A stretch of DNA of 61,294 bases from Oscillospiraceae bacterium. GTDB taxonomy: Bacteria > Bacillota > Clostridia > Oscillospirales > Oscillospiraceae. Positions 42,915-51,291 of the stretch are shown piece by piece (the stretch's first letter is position 1; each line of letters begins with the position of its first letter). Below the pieces are notes generated by a model that did not search any database, was not told the origin of the DNA, and saw nothing but the letters and a program-made list of their open reading frames with translations. The stretch spans positions 1 to 61,294 of the forward strand of contig SVKU01000015.1 in assembly GCA_015068245.1 (NCBI GenBank), read 5' to 3'. The position numbers and the translations under genes were made by a program.

Positions 42915-42944
42915 AAAGGACGATATCCGCGGATATCGTCCTTT
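42915..42944 (+). terminator. 30-base perfect palindrome after hflC
   Basis: AAAGGACGATATCCG is followed by its exact complement CGGATATCGTCCTTT. It can act as a terminator (T-run short) or a protein-binding site. Confidence 0.6.
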
Positions 42945-43315
42945 AGTATTTAATTATCACGAAGTGATACATCAACATGCCGCAGGCATACATCATCTGC
43001 GAAGCAACAAAGGCTCCCTTGTGTAAAGGGAGCTGTCAGCGAAGCTGACTGAGGGATTGAAAGCCGCCCTTGTGAAAAGGGAGGGGGACCGCGTCAGCGT
43101 TGGAGGGATTGTTTCACTGCAGCATCTAAATATTCGCAGATACCTTGAGAGTTATTGCTGCATAACAACCCCTCCGTCACGGCTTTGCCGTGCCACCTCC
43201 CCTTACACAGGGGAGGCTTTCGTGACGCCCCATATTTTGGCGGATGATATCTATCTTACGATGCACAATGTAACAAATCAGTCCCCTAATCCCTAAATCC
43301 TACAACCTAGCCCCT
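42945..43315. repeat. Composite repeat region between hflC and ddh
   Basis: ATCACGAAGTGAT and GCCGCAGGC dyads, then facing arms GGCTCCCTTGTGTAAAGGGA and CCTCCCCTTACACAGGGGAG around AGTCAGCTTCGCTGAC-like hairpins. Short CCTAAATCCTA units end the stretch. No gene was recognised. Confidence 0.65.
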
Positions 43316-43345
43316 AAAAAAATCCGCCTTATGGCGGATTTTTTT
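43316..43345 (-). terminator. Terminator of ddh
   Basis: AAAAAAATCCGCC with GGCGGATTTTTTT, loop TTAT, overlapping the stop codon. Confidence 0.95.
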
Positions 43346-44330
43346 ACAGCATATGCGCCCGCAGGTATTCTCCGCTCAAAGGGCTGAGATATGCGGGGGG
43401 AACGTCAAACATTGTCAGACAGCCTGTTTTGCCTTCCCCGGCAAAACGTGCAACAGCTCTGGCAGCAGCTACCAGTACGGAAGAAGTGAACTCGGGGTTG
43501 GAGTCCAGGTTCAGACTGTATTCAATGGTGTGGCTGTGTTCATCGTTCCAGCCGGTTTTGCCGCTGCGGATAACAAAACCGCCGTGGGGGATACCGGAAT
43601 GGTTTGCTTTAAGCTCGTCCATGGAAATGAAATTGACGGTAGTATTGTAATCGGCAAAATAGTTGGGCATAGTGACTATCTGCTGCTCGATGGAAGCTTT
43701 GTCTGCGCCTTCTTCAACCACCACATAACACTCACGGGTGTGCATTTGACGGGCAGTAAACTCCTTGCCTTCACCGTTTCTGGCAGATGCAAGTGCGTCA
43801 TCAACGGGAACGGTGTATTGCCTTGCGTCCAGGACACCGGGTATACGGCGGATAGCATCACTGTGGCCCTGACTTACGCCTCGCCCCCAGAAAGTATAAT
43901 CCTTGCCCTGGGGCAGTATGCAGTTGGCGTAAAGACGGTTCAGTGAGAACATACCGGGATCCCAGCCTCCGGATATAAGGGCAACCTTGCCTGCGGCCTT
44001 TGCAGCTTCATCAACTGCTGCAAAATGCTCGGGAATCTTTGCGTGAGTGTCAAAGCTGTCCACCACATTGAACATGGAAACATATTTGGGCGTCATAACG
44101 GGCAGGTCTGTGGCACTGCCTCCGCAAAGCATAAGGACGTCTATCTGACCGGCCATATCGGCAGCCTTTTCGGCAGCCAGAACGGGAACGCCCGGTGTAA
44201 GAATGGACAGGGAAGCGGGATCTCTGCGGGTAAACACAGCAGTCAGTTCCATATCATCGCAATGCTTTATCGCACATTCTATACCACGGCCAAGGTTGCC
44301 GTAACCCATGATACCTATTTTAATGGTCAT
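43344..44330 (-). CDS. ddh: meso-Diaminopimelate dehydrogenase
   Basis: 328 residues. NADPH-binding GIMGYGNLGRG (6-16), then VFTRRDP, DSFDTHAKIPEH and the substrate region WDPGMFSLNRLYAN with GRGVSQGHSDAIRRI. It makes meso-diaminopimelate in one step for peptidoglycan and lysine. Start 44330 has GGAGG 7 bases upstream; the ATG at 44336 is only 1 base from that site. The gene stands alone. Confidence 0.95.
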   Translation of the reverse strand: MTIKIGIMGYGNLGRGIECAIKHCDDMELTAVFTRRDPASLSILTPGVPVLAAEKAADMAGQIDVLMLCGGSATDLPVMTPKYVSMFNVVDSFDTHAKIPEHFAAVDEAAKAAGKVALISGGWDPGMFSLNRLYANCILPQGKDYTFWGRGVSQGHSDAIRRIPGVLDARQYTVPVDDALASARNGEGKEFTARQMHTRECYVVVEEGADKASIEQQIVTMPNYFADYNTTVNFISMDELKANHSGIPHGGFVIRSGKTGWNDEHSHTIEYSLNLDSNPEFTSSVLVAAARAVARFAGEGKTGCLTMFDVPPAYLSPLSGEYLRAHML

Positions 44331-44403
44331 ACTCATACCTCCGGTAAGATTCTGCAATAAATATACATTATATAATATCCATTATCAAGTGGTCGAAACG
44401 CCC

Positions 44404-44431
44404 TTGCCACAATTTTAATATGTGATATAAT
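44404..44431 (+). promoter_or_regulatory. Promoter of the GtrA-family gene
   Basis: TTGCCA (44404-44409), 16-base spacer, TATAAT (44426-44431). Between promoter and gene lies a CCTCCCTTTACACAGGGGAG repeat fragment. Confidence 0.65.
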
Positions 44432-44512
44432 TGTACATTATAATATTAGGCATCAGGAAAAGCCTCCCTTTACACAGGGGAGCCTTTAGTAATGTAAAGC
44501 CAGGTACTGATT

Positions 44513-44911
44513 ATGGACAAATTCAAAAACCTGCTCCGGACAAAATTGTCCCGGGAGCTTATATCATATCTCATATTTGGAGTTCTCACCACCGTTGTCA
44601 GCATGGTGACATTCTGGTTTGCCTGCAAGGCGATGCACTATCTTATTGCGGAAATCATATCATGGATATTCGCAGTGACCTTTGCCTTTTTTACCAACAG
44701 AATGTTCGTGTTCCAAAGCAGGGGGAAGGGCATACTTCGTCAAATGGCGGTGTTCTACACCGCACGCCTGTTTTCTCTTGGAGTGGAAGAACTGGGGCTG
44801 TTTGTTTTGATAGACTGCGTTGGGTTTGACGAAATGATATCAAAGCTTGTACTGCAGTTTGTGGTGGTTGTGCTGAACTATGTGCTGAGTAAACTTGTGG
44901 TGTTCAGATAG
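44513..44911 (+). CDS. GtrA-family membrane protein
   Basis: 132 residues with four hydrophobic helices and the GtrA pattern (LISYLIFGVLTTVVSMVTFW; FAFFTNRMFVF; VVVVLNYVLSKLVVFR). These are thought to flip undecaprenyl-linked sugars for cell-surface glycosylation. No glycosyltransferase gene is adjacent. The ribosome binding site is weak (CCAGGT). Confidence 0.85.
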   Translation: MDKFKNLLRTKLSRELISYLIFGVLTTVVSMVTFWFACKAMHYLIAEIISWIFAVTFAFFTNRMFVFQSRGKGILRQMAVFYTARLFSLGVEELGLFVLIDCVGFDEMISKLVLQFVVVVLNYVLSKLVVFR

Positions 44912-45000
44912 TAACAATTAACAATTAATAATTAATAATTAATAGTTGCCGGCTGAACTACCGGGATAGATTGTAGGGGGCGGCGTCCTCGACGCCCTAC
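44912..45000. repeat. AATTAATAATT tract and GTAGGG module
   Basis: AACAATTAATAATTAATAAT tract followed by GTAGGGGGCGGCGTCCTCGA. Non-coding. Confidence 0.6.
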
Positions 45001-45016
45001 CTGTCACTTATACAAT

Positions 45017-45047
45017 AAAAGGAGCGGTGCAATGCACCGCCCCTTTT
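45017..45047 (-). terminator. Terminator of the two small minus-strand genes
   Basis: AAAAGG-GCGGTG pairs with CACCGC-CCTTTT around CAATG, overlapping the stop codon at 45046. Confidence 0.8.
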
Positions 45048-45228
45048 ACATATTTTCCATCACTTCGCATCGCCCGTCCTCGCCGATGGCTTCCATTGAC
45101 AGCTCTCCTGCCAGACGAAACAATGCGTCAGACAGCACCTGCTGAAGTGTCAGCCCTGCGGAACCGGCTATCCTGTTGTAAAAATCGTAGGTGCTCTGCT
45201 CCAGCAGCACCTGCTGTTGATATATCAT
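45046..45228 (-). CDS. Small protein, possible ribbon-helix-helix type (60 aa)
   Basis: The order strand-helix-helix (YQQQVLLEQSTYDFYNRIAG, then LTLQQVLSDALFRLAGELS) resembles small DNA-binding antitoxin-like folds, but the match is not firm. It starts 3 bases after the upstream stop with GAGG nearby, so it is the second gene of a pair. No toxin gene is recognisable beside it. Confidence 0.5.
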   Translation of the reverse strand: MIYQQQVLLEQSTYDFYNRIAGSAGLTLQQVLSDALFRLAGELSMEAIGEDGRCEVMENM

Positions 45229-45231
45229 CAG

Positions 45232-45531
45232 TCAAACCTCAGTTTTGATTTCAAGCTCGCGTATTTTACTATTATTCTTATATATCTTTATTTTATGCAG
45301 CGTGTCGTTTTGCAGAGGACCAAAACAGAATGTGCCGTCACCGTCCGTAAATGATTGAGCCAGCAGCAGAGCCGGTTCAATACCCTGATACAGAAACACG
45401 GCGGCATCTGAAACAGGGGAGTCCTTTTCGTCCAGAACTCTTCCCGTAATGACACATCTGCTCTCAGGCTGAATATGTACAGTTGTTTGTATATGCTCGT
45501 TTTCCGATGTCCGGAAATAGAATTGAGACAT
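45232..45531 (-). CDS. Carboxypeptidase-regulatory-like domain protein (99 aa)
   Basis: A single beta-sandwich module with the pattern CVITGRVLDEKDSPVSDAAV, then TDGDGTFCFGPL, as in CarboxypepD_reg domains. It has no signal peptide, so unlike most it would be cytosolic. GGGAG precedes the ATG. It is first of a two-gene unit with the 60-residue protein. The function is unknown. Confidence 0.6.
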   Translation of the reverse strand: MSQFYFRTSENEHIQTTVHIQPESRCVITGRVLDEKDSPVSDAAVFLYQGIEPALLLAQSFTDGDGTFCFGPLQNDTLHKIKIYKNNSKIRELEIKTEV

Positions 45532-45589
45532 GATTATCGCTCCCGGAGAGTATTGTGGCTTTGCACATTATATAATATGTATGGTTCGT

Positions 45590-45740
45590 TGCAGTGTGAC
45601 CTGTCGTTTGAGTCCGTCAGGTACGCACAACGTAACAATTTCACCGTAGGGTCACGGCGTGCCGTGACTGAAAATCACTTAGTTATTAGCTATTAGTCTT
45701 TATTTTTTAAAAATGTTTTGGTGAGGTAGACAACTGCATC
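45590..45740. repeat. Repeat fragments before proS
   Basis: ACGCACAACGTAAC linker with GTAGGGTCACGGCGTGCCGTGAC. No gene. Confidence 0.6.
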
Positions 45741-45776
45741 ATGCAGCACTGCCCCCTGACCCTTGAAACCTGATCC

Positions 45777-45805
45777 CTGACATCGCTTGACAAACGTGAT
45801 ACAAT
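45777..45805 (+). promoter_or_regulatory. Likely proS promoter
   Basis: CTGACA (45777-45782), 17-base spacer, TACAAT (45800-45805), 34 bases before the ATG. Confidence 0.55.
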
Positions 45806-45839
45806 AATATGTGCATTATTTTGAAAGGATTTGAATCAA

Positions 45840-47279
45840 ATGGCAAAAGACAAGAAACAGGTCGAGCAGATCACCGATATGGAGGTAGATTTTGCAAAAT
45901 GGTATACTGACGTATGCACCAAGGCGGAGCTGATAGATTACAGCAGCGTCAAGGGTATGTTTATCCTGCGACCTTACGGTTATGCCATTTGGGAGAATAT
46001 ACAGAGCACTCTCGACGCAATGTTCAAAGAAAAGGGACATGAAAACGTCTACCTTCCCATGCTGATCCCCGAGTCTCTGCTGCAGAAGGAAAAGGACCAC
46101 GTTGAAGGCTTCGCTCCCGAGTGCGCATGGGTCACCGTTGGCGGCAGTGAGAAACTGGAAGAGCGTCTTTGCATTCGCCCCACTTCCGAGACCCTGTTTT
46201 GCGAACATTTCAAAAATGTGATCCAGTCCTACCGCGACTTGCCCAAGCTGTACAACCAGTGGTGCAGCGTTCTGCGTTGGGAAAAGACCACCCGTCCCTT
46301 CCTCCGTCACAGAGAATTCCTCTGGCAGGAAGGCCACACCATGCATGCCACTGCCGAAGAAGCAATCGCCGAAACCGAACAGCAGCTGGAAGTTTACGCC
46401 AACTTCTGCGAAAATGTTCTGGCTATGCCCGTTGTCCGCGGCCGCAAGACCGACAAGGAAAAGTTCTCCGGCGCCGAAGCCACCTACACCGTTGAGTGCA
46501 TGATGCACGATAAGAAAGCCTTGCAGGGTGCTACCTCTCACTACTTTGGCGACGGTTTTGCTCAGGCTTTCGATATCACCTTTGCCGACAAGGATAACAA
46601 GCTGAAGAATCCTCACCAGACCTCCTGGGGCCTGTCCACCCGTATCATCGGCGGCGTTATCATGACCCATGGCGACAACAAGGGTCTGGTGCTGCCTCCC
46701 AGAATCGCCCCCACTCAGATAGTCGTTATTCCTGTTGCAATGCACAAGGAAGGCGTTATCGACGCAGCTCTCGGTCTGGTAGACCGTCTGAAAGCTGCCG
46801 GCTACAGAGTCAAGGCCGATATCTCCGACCAGAGCCCCGGCTGGAAGTATGCCGAGTACGAAATGAAGGGCGTACCCCTCCGTGTTGAGATCGGACCCAA
46901 GGATATCGAAAACAACCAGTGCGTCATGGTTCGCCGTGACAACGGAGAAAAGACTTTTGTATCTCTGGACGAGCTGGAAGCTATGGCAGGCAAGCTGATG
47001 GACGAAGTCCATGTGGGTCTGTACGAAAAGGCAAAGAAGAACCTTATCGAAAACACCTTCGAAGCACACAGCCTTGAAGAGACTAAGGAAATAGTCGAAG
47101 GCAAGGGCGGTTTCGTCAAAACCATGTGGTGCGGAGACCTCGAATGTGAACTGAAGATGAAGGAAGAAGCCGGTGTTTCCTCCCGCTGCATCCCCTTTGA
47201 ACAGGAAGACCTGGGCGAAGTATGCGCCATTTGTGGCAAACCTGCCAAAAAGATGGTCTATTGGGGCGTAGCTTATTAA
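45840..47279 (+). CDS. proS: Prolyl-tRNA synthetase, eukaryote/archaea-like type
   Basis: 479 residues. Class II motifs: FEPxx-like [42 protein letters not shown] (motif 2), and a C-terminal zinc-like segment with Cys residues ([21 protein letters not shown]). It lacks the large editing insertion of the bacterial type, which fits the presence of free-standing YbaK at 36759. Start 45840 has GAAAGG upstream; an in-frame TTG at 45831 is less likely. A terminator at 47362 follows. Confidence 0.95.
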   Translation: MAKDKKQVEQITDMEVDFAKWYTDVCTKAELIDYSSVKGMFILRPYGYAIWENIQSTLDAMFKEKGHENVYLPMLIPESLLQKEKDHVEGFAPECAWVTVGGSEKLEERLCIRPTSETLFCEHFKNVIQSYRDLPKLYNQWCSVLRWEKTTRPFLRHREFLWQEGHTMHATAEEAIAETEQQLEVYANFCENVLAMPVVRGRKTDKEKFSGAEATYTVECMMHDKKALQGATSHYFGDGFAQAFDITFADKDNKLKNPHQTSWGLSTRIIGGVIMTHGDNKGLVLPPRIAPTQIVVIPVAMHKEGVIDAALGLVDRLKAAGYRVKADISDQSPGWKYAEYEMKGVPLRVEIGPKDIENNQCVMVRRDNGEKTFVSLDELEAMAGKLMDEVHVGLYEKAKKNLIENTFEAHSLEETKEIVEGKGGFVKTMWCGDLECELKMKEEAGVSSRCIPFEQEDLGEVCAICGKPAKKMVYWGVAY

Positions 47280-47361
47280 ACAAATCGCACAACGTGTTAA
47301 CACTGAGCCTAGTGTTTTGTACAAAATGGAGAAAAAATATAAAAAATTTCTTCAAAAATAA

Positions 47362-47392
47362 CAAAAACCCCCTTGACATGAGGGGGTTTTTG
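47362..47392 (+). terminator. proS terminator
   Basis: CAAAAACCCCC pairs with GGGGGTTTTTG around the 9-base loop TTGACATGA. The loop holds the -35 box of the next promoter. Confidence 0.9.
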
Positions 47393-47401
47393 CGTTATTA
47401 T
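47373..47401 (+). promoter_or_regulatory. S10 operon promoter, nested in the proS terminator
   Basis: TTGACA (47373-47378), 17-base spacer, TATTAT (47396-47401); a TATAAT three bases later gives a 20-base spacer. The -35 box is the terminator loop. Confidence 0.85.
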
Positions 47402-47404
47402 AAT

Positions 47405-47686
47405 CGGGCGCGCTAAGGGCGCGCTCTGCGATGAAGCGGGAGATTGCGGCAAACGCCGGTAACTTCCGTGGAGTATGTCCGACAATCGGGCGGCCTGAGA
47501 ATACTGACGCTTACGTATATCGTTTTGCAGTGGAATTTTGGCCGGCTAAGTATGTCTTCGCCGGTTTTTTCTATGAGCAAAGAGTGATACGCCCGGAAGA
47601 GCGGTCAGCAAATTCTCTGCCGTACGCAGCGGATACCCACAATATTAATTACCACTACGTACGAACTTTCAGGAGGAAAAACAAAA
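47405..47686 (+). ncRNA. S10 operon leader RNA with internal attenuator
   Basis: 282 untranslated bases between promoter and rpsJ. Paired elements include GGGCGCGC/GCGCGCTC near the 5' end and a terminator-like hairpin CCGGC/GCCGG with inner AAG/CTT at 47542-47564, followed by six T. The distal part (GAGTGATACGCCCGGAAGAG, GCGGATACCCACA, ACCACTACGTACG) resembles S10 leaders of Clostridia as I remember them. The likely role is feedback control of the ribosomal operon by one of its proteins. Confidence 0.6.
47542..47570 (+). terminator. Attenuator hairpin inside the S10 leader
   Basis: CCGGC...GCCGG stem with an AAG/CTT inner helix and TATGT loop, then TTTTTT, 117 bases before rpsJ. Confidence 0.65.
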
Positions 47687-47998
47687 ATGGCATCCAAAGA
47701 AATGATCCGCATCAGACTCAAGGCTTACGACCATCAGCTCATCGACTCCAGCGCACAGAAGATAGTCGAGACTGCAAAGCGCAACGGCGCTCAGGTTTCC
47801 GGCCCCATTCCCCTTCCCACCAAGACTGAGATAGTCACCATTCTGCGCGCTGTTCATAAGTATAAGGATTCCCGTGAGCAGTTTGAGCGCCGCACCCACA
47901 AGCGTTTGATCGATATCCTCAACCCCAACCAGAAGACTGTTGAAGCTCTGATGAGCCTCGATCTTCCCGCCGGTGTTGAGATTGAGATAAAGCTGTAA
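47687..47998 (+). CDS. rpsJ: 30S ribosomal protein S10
   Basis: 103 residues. Small-subunit head protein, also the antitermination factor NusE. The conserved opening [20 protein letters not shown] and the [20 protein letters not shown] end are typical. First gene of the S10 operon, with AGGAGG upstream and a 282-base leader. An unusual 134-base gap separates it from rplC. Confidence 0.98.
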   Translation: MASKEMIRIRLKAYDHQLIDSSAQKIVETAKRNGAQVSGPIPLPTKTEIVTILRAVHKYKDSREQFERRTHKRLIDILNPNQKTVEALMSLDLPAGVEIEIKL

Positions 47999-48132
47999 GG
48001 ACCGAGTCCTTACTTAAAAATGCCCAAGGCCTTATACATTTATATATTATATATAAATTCTTGCGTGTGTAAGACCGGGTCAAGTTGGCAACCCAATGGC
48101 CAACCAATAACCTTTAGAGAGGAATATTAGTA
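47999..48132 (+). other. Structured gap between rpsJ and rplC
   Basis: 134 bases without a gene, AT-rich in the middle (TATATATTATATATAAAT). GTCCTTAC near 48006 can pair with GTAAGAC near 48070, and GTTGG/CCAAC near 48084 form a second hairpin before the rplC ribosome binding site. This is a possible regulatory RNA or an internal promoter. Confidence 0.45.
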
Positions 48133-48834
48133 ATGCAGAAAGCCATCATCGGTAAAAAAGTGGGCATGACCCAGATCTTCGATGAGAGCGGCAAGGTCAT
48201 TCCGGTAACTGTTATCGAAGCCGGTCCCTGTGTCGTTGTTCAGAAGAAGACCGCAGAAAAAGACGGCTACGAAGCCGTTCAGCTGGGCTTTGAAGATGTA
48301 GCTGAAAAGAAGCTCAACAAGCCCGAACTTGGACACTTCAAGAAAGCTGAAGTCGCTCCCAAGAAGTACCTCAAGGAGTTCAAACTGGACTCTTCCGCAG
48401 ACCTCGAAGTAGGCGACGAACTCGCTGTTGATATCTTCGAAGAAGGCGATTACATCGACGTAACCGGTATTTCCAAAGGTAAAGGCTACGCCGGCGTTAT
48501 CAAGCGTTACAACGCTCAGCGTACTCCCACCAGCCACGGCGGCGGTCCCGTTCACCGTCACGCAGGTTCCATGGGTTCCGGTTCTGACCCCTCCCGTATC
48601 TTCAAGGGCAAGATCGGTGCCGGTCACATGGGTGTTGAACAGGTCACTGTTCAGAACCTGAAGGTCGTTAAGGTTGATCCCGAGCTCAACATGATCGTTG
48701 TTCACGGTGCTATCCCCGGCCCCAAGGGCGGCGTTGTTTACATTAAGAACACCGTTAAGGTCCACAAGGTCAAGAACATGGCTGCCGCAGTCGGCACCAG
48801 AATCAACCCGCAGAAGGCATCCGCCAGAGGCTAA
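48133..48834 (+). CDS. rplC: 50S ribosomal protein L3
   Basis: 233 residues. [20 protein letters not shown] opening and the [20 protein letters not shown] loop that reaches the peptidyl transferase centre. It is somewhat longer than the common 205-210 residues, with a short basic tail. GAGAGG lies upstream. Confidence 0.98.
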   Translation: MQKAIIGKKVGMTQIFDESGKVIPVTVIEAGPCVVVQKKTAEKDGYEAVQLGFEDVAEKKLNKPELGHFKKAEVAPKKYLKEFKLDSSADLEVGDELAVDIFEEGDYIDVTGISKGKGYAGVIKRYNAQRTPTSHGGGPVHRHAGSMGSGSDPSRIFKGKIGAGHMGVEQVTVQNLKVVKVDPELNMIVVHGAIPGPKGGVVYIKNTVKVHKVKNMAAAVGTRINPQKASARG

Positions 48835-48855
48835 TGAAAGGAGATCGACATTACA

Positions 48856-49476
48856 ATGAACGTTAAAGTTTACAATATGTCCGGCGTGGAAGTCGGCGAA
48901 GTCGAGCTCAATGAAGCCATCTTCGGCATCGAGCCCAACCAGGCTGTTGTCCACGACGTAGTTAAGAACCACCTCGCCAACTGCCGTCAGGGTACTCAGA
49001 GTGCTCTGACCAGAAGCGAAGTTTCCGGCGGCGGCATCAAGCCCTGGCGTCAGAAAGGTACCGGCAGAGCCCGTCAGGGTTCCATCCGTGCCGTTCAGTG
49101 GACCCACGGCGGCGTCGCATTCGCTCCCAAGCCCAGAGATTACAGCTACACTCTGAACAAAAAGGTCAAGAGACTTGCTCTTAAGAGCGCCCTGTCTGCC
49201 AAGGCAGCTGCCGGCGATATCATCGTCATCGACGATCTTAAGATGGACGAAGTCAAGACCAAAACCTTCAAGACCTTCCTGAACGCTGTTGGTGTTGAAA
49301 AGAAGGCTCTTGTAGTTACCCCTGAAAAGAACGAAACCGTCTACATGTCCGCCCGTAACATCCCCGGCGTACAGGTAACCTTCGCCAACCTGATCAACGT
49401 ATATGACATCCTGAACGCAGGCAAGTTCATCGTTGATAAGGCTGCCCTTGCAAAAATCGAGGAGGTGTTTGCATAA
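48856..49476 (+). CDS. rplD: 50S ribosomal protein L4
   Basis: 206 residues. It lines the exit tunnel; the loop GGIKPWRQKGTGRARQGSIR is well conserved. In other bacteria L4 represses its own operon and could be the ligand of the S10 leader here. Its stop overlaps the L23 start by one base. Confidence 0.98.
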   Translation: MNVKVYNMSGVEVGEVELNEAIFGIEPNQAVVHDVVKNHLANCRQGTQSALTRSEVSGGGIKPWRQKGTGRARQGSIRAVQWTHGGVAFAPKPRDYSYTLNKKVKRLALKSALSAKAAAGDIIVIDDLKMDEVKTKTFKTFLNAVGVEKKALVVTPEKNETVYMSARNIPGVQVTFANLINVYDILNAGKFIVDKAALAKIEEVFA

Positions 49477-49772
49477 TGAAAAACGCATACGATATCATCA
49501 AACGCCCCATCATTACCGAACAGTCCATGGAAGCTACCGAATCCCTCAAGTACGTCTTCGAGGTAGACAAGAGCGCCAACAAGATCGAGATTGCCAAGGC
49601 TATCGAAGAGATCTTCGGCGTCAAGGTCGTAAAGGTCAACACCCTGAACATGCTCGGCAAGCAGAAGCGTACCGGCACTTATCCCATGGGACGCAGAGCA
49701 AGCTGGAAGAAAGCTATGGTCCAGCTGTCTGCCGATTCCAAGCCTATCGAGTTCTTCGAGGGTATGATTTAA
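49476..49772 (+). CDS. rplW: 50S ribosomal protein L23
   Basis: 98 residues. Exit-tunnel protein that docks trigger factor and SRP. AYDIIKRPIITEQSMEA opening and KVVKVNTLNMLGKQKR are typical. Translation is coupled to rplD (TAATG). Confidence 0.98.
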   Translation: MKNAYDIIKRPIITEQSMEATESLKYVFEVDKSANKIEIAKAIEEIFGVKVVKVNTLNMLGKQKRTGTYPMGRRASWKKAMVQLSADSKPIEFFEGMI

Positions 49773-49792
49773 CTTAAGGAGTGTAACGCATT

Positions 49793-50629
49793 ATGGCGAT
49801 TAAATCTTATAAGCCGACTACCCCGGCTCGGAGACATATGACCGTTTCCGGTTTTGACGGCGTTGATAAGAAGGCTAAGCCCGAGCGCAGCCTGGTTGTC
49901 ACCCTCAAAAAGAATGCCGGCCGCAACAGCTACGGCAGAATCACCGTCCGTCATCGCGGCGGCGGCAACAAGCGCAAATACCGCATCATCGACTTCAAGC
50001 GCGACAAGATGGACGTTGAAGGTTCCGTACTTCGCATCGAATACGATCCCAACCGTTCCGCTTACATCGCTCTTGTAGAATACACCGACGGCGAGCGTCG
50101 TTACATCATCGCTCCCCACGGCCTGAAGGCTGGCGATACCATCATCGCTTCCGCCTCCGCTGACATTAAGGTCGGCAATGCTCTGCCCATCTCTTCCATC
50201 CCCGTAGGTACCGTTATCCACAACATCGAACTGTACCCCGGCAGAGGCGCACAGCTGGTTCGTTCCGCTGGCACTTCCGCTCAGCTGATGGCTAAGGACG
50301 GCGAGCTGGCTCAGGTCAGACTTCCCTCCGGCGAAGTTCGCTACATCCGCATGAACTGCATGGCCACCATCGGCCAGGTCGGCAACCTCGACCACGAAAA
50401 CGTACACCTCGGCAAAGCCGGTCGTGTCCGTCACATGGGCATCCGTCCCACCGTTCGCGGTTCCGTCATGAACCCCAACGACCACCCCCACGGCGGTGGC
50501 GAGGGCAAGAGCCCCGTTGGTCGTCCCGGTCCTGTTACTCCCTGGGGCAAGCCTGCTCTGGGTTACAAGACCCGCAAGACCAAGAACCCCACCGATAAGT
50601 TCATCGTCAAGCGCAGAAACAGCAAGTAA
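49793..50629 (+). CDS. rplB: 50S ribosomal protein L2
   Basis: 278 residues. Core 23S-binding protein near the peptidyl transferase centre. [20 protein letters not shown] opening, [18 protein letters not shown] near the end with the conserved His. AAGGAG lies upstream. Confidence 0.98.
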   Translation: MAIKSYKPTTPARRHMTVSGFDGVDKKAKPERSLVVTLKKNAGRNSYGRITVRHRGGGNKRKYRIIDFKRDKMDVEGSVLRIEYDPNRSAYIALVEYTDGERRYIIAPHGLKAGDTIIASASADIKVGNALPISSIPVGTVIHNIELYPGRGAQLVRSAGTSAQLMAKDGELAQVRLPSGEVRYIRMNCMATIGQVGNLDHENVHLGKAGRVRHMGIRPTVRGSVMNPNDHPHGGGEGKSPVGRPGPVTPWGKPALGYKTRKTKNPTDKFIVKRRNSK

Positions 50630-50650
50630 TCAGGTAAGGAGGCTAATTTC

Positions 50651-50929
50651 ATGAGCAGAAGTATCAAAAAAGGCCCGTTTGTAGCACCTGAGCTGTATAA
50701 GCGGGTTGAAGAAATGAACAACTCCGGCGAGAAGAAAGTTCTGAAGACCTGGTCCAGATCTTCCACCATCTTCCCTTCCTTCGTCGGTCACACTATCGCC
50801 GTACACGACGGACGCAAGCACGTTCCCGTATACGTCACTGAAGACATGGTCGGCCACAAGCTGGGCGAGTTCGCCCCGACCAGAACCTATAGAGGTCATT
50901 CCGGCAGCAAGACCTCCAATTCTAAGTAA
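50651..50929 (+). CDS. rpsS: 30S ribosomal protein S19
   Basis: 92 residues. It binds the 30S head with S13. [20 protein letters not shown] and the [14 protein letters not shown] end are conserved. AAGGAGG precedes it. Confidence 0.98.
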   Translation: MSRSIKKGPFVAPELYKRVEEMNNSGEKKVLKTWSRSSTIFPSFVGHTIAVHDGRKHVPVYVTEDMVGHKLGEFAPTRTYRGHSGSKTSNSK

Positions 50930-50942
50930 GGAGGACGCATAA

Positions 50943-51278
50943 ATGGTAGCAAGAGCACATCTGAGATACGCTCGTATCTCTCCCCGCAAGGTCAAAATTG
51001 TTTGTGACCTTATCCGCGGCAAGGACGTAAAGACCGCTGCAGCCATCCTGATGCAGACTCCCAAGGCTGCTTCCGAGCTTCTTCTGAAGCTCCTTAACAG
51101 CGCTGTCGCCAATGCAGAAAACAACCACGAGATGGACGTTGACAAGCTCTACGTTTCCGAAGCCTTTGCCAATGGCGGCCCCATCATGAAGCGCGCCATG
51201 CCCAGAGCACAGGGCAGATCCTACCGGATCAACAAGAGAACTTCTCACATCACCATCGCAGTCAGCGAAAAGGCTTAA
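50943..51278 (+). CDS. rplV: 50S ribosomal protein L22
   Basis: 111 residues. Its beta hairpin lines the exit tunnel ([20 protein letters not shown]). The usual [20 protein letters not shown] is present. AAGGAGG lies upstream. Confidence 0.98.
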   Translation: MVARAHLRYARISPRKVKIVCDLIRGKDVKTAAAILMQTPKAASELLLKLLNSAVANAENNHEMDVDKLYVSEAFANGGPIMKRAMPRAQGRSYRINKRTSHITIAVSEKA

Positions 51279-51291
51279 GCAGGAGGTAGCT

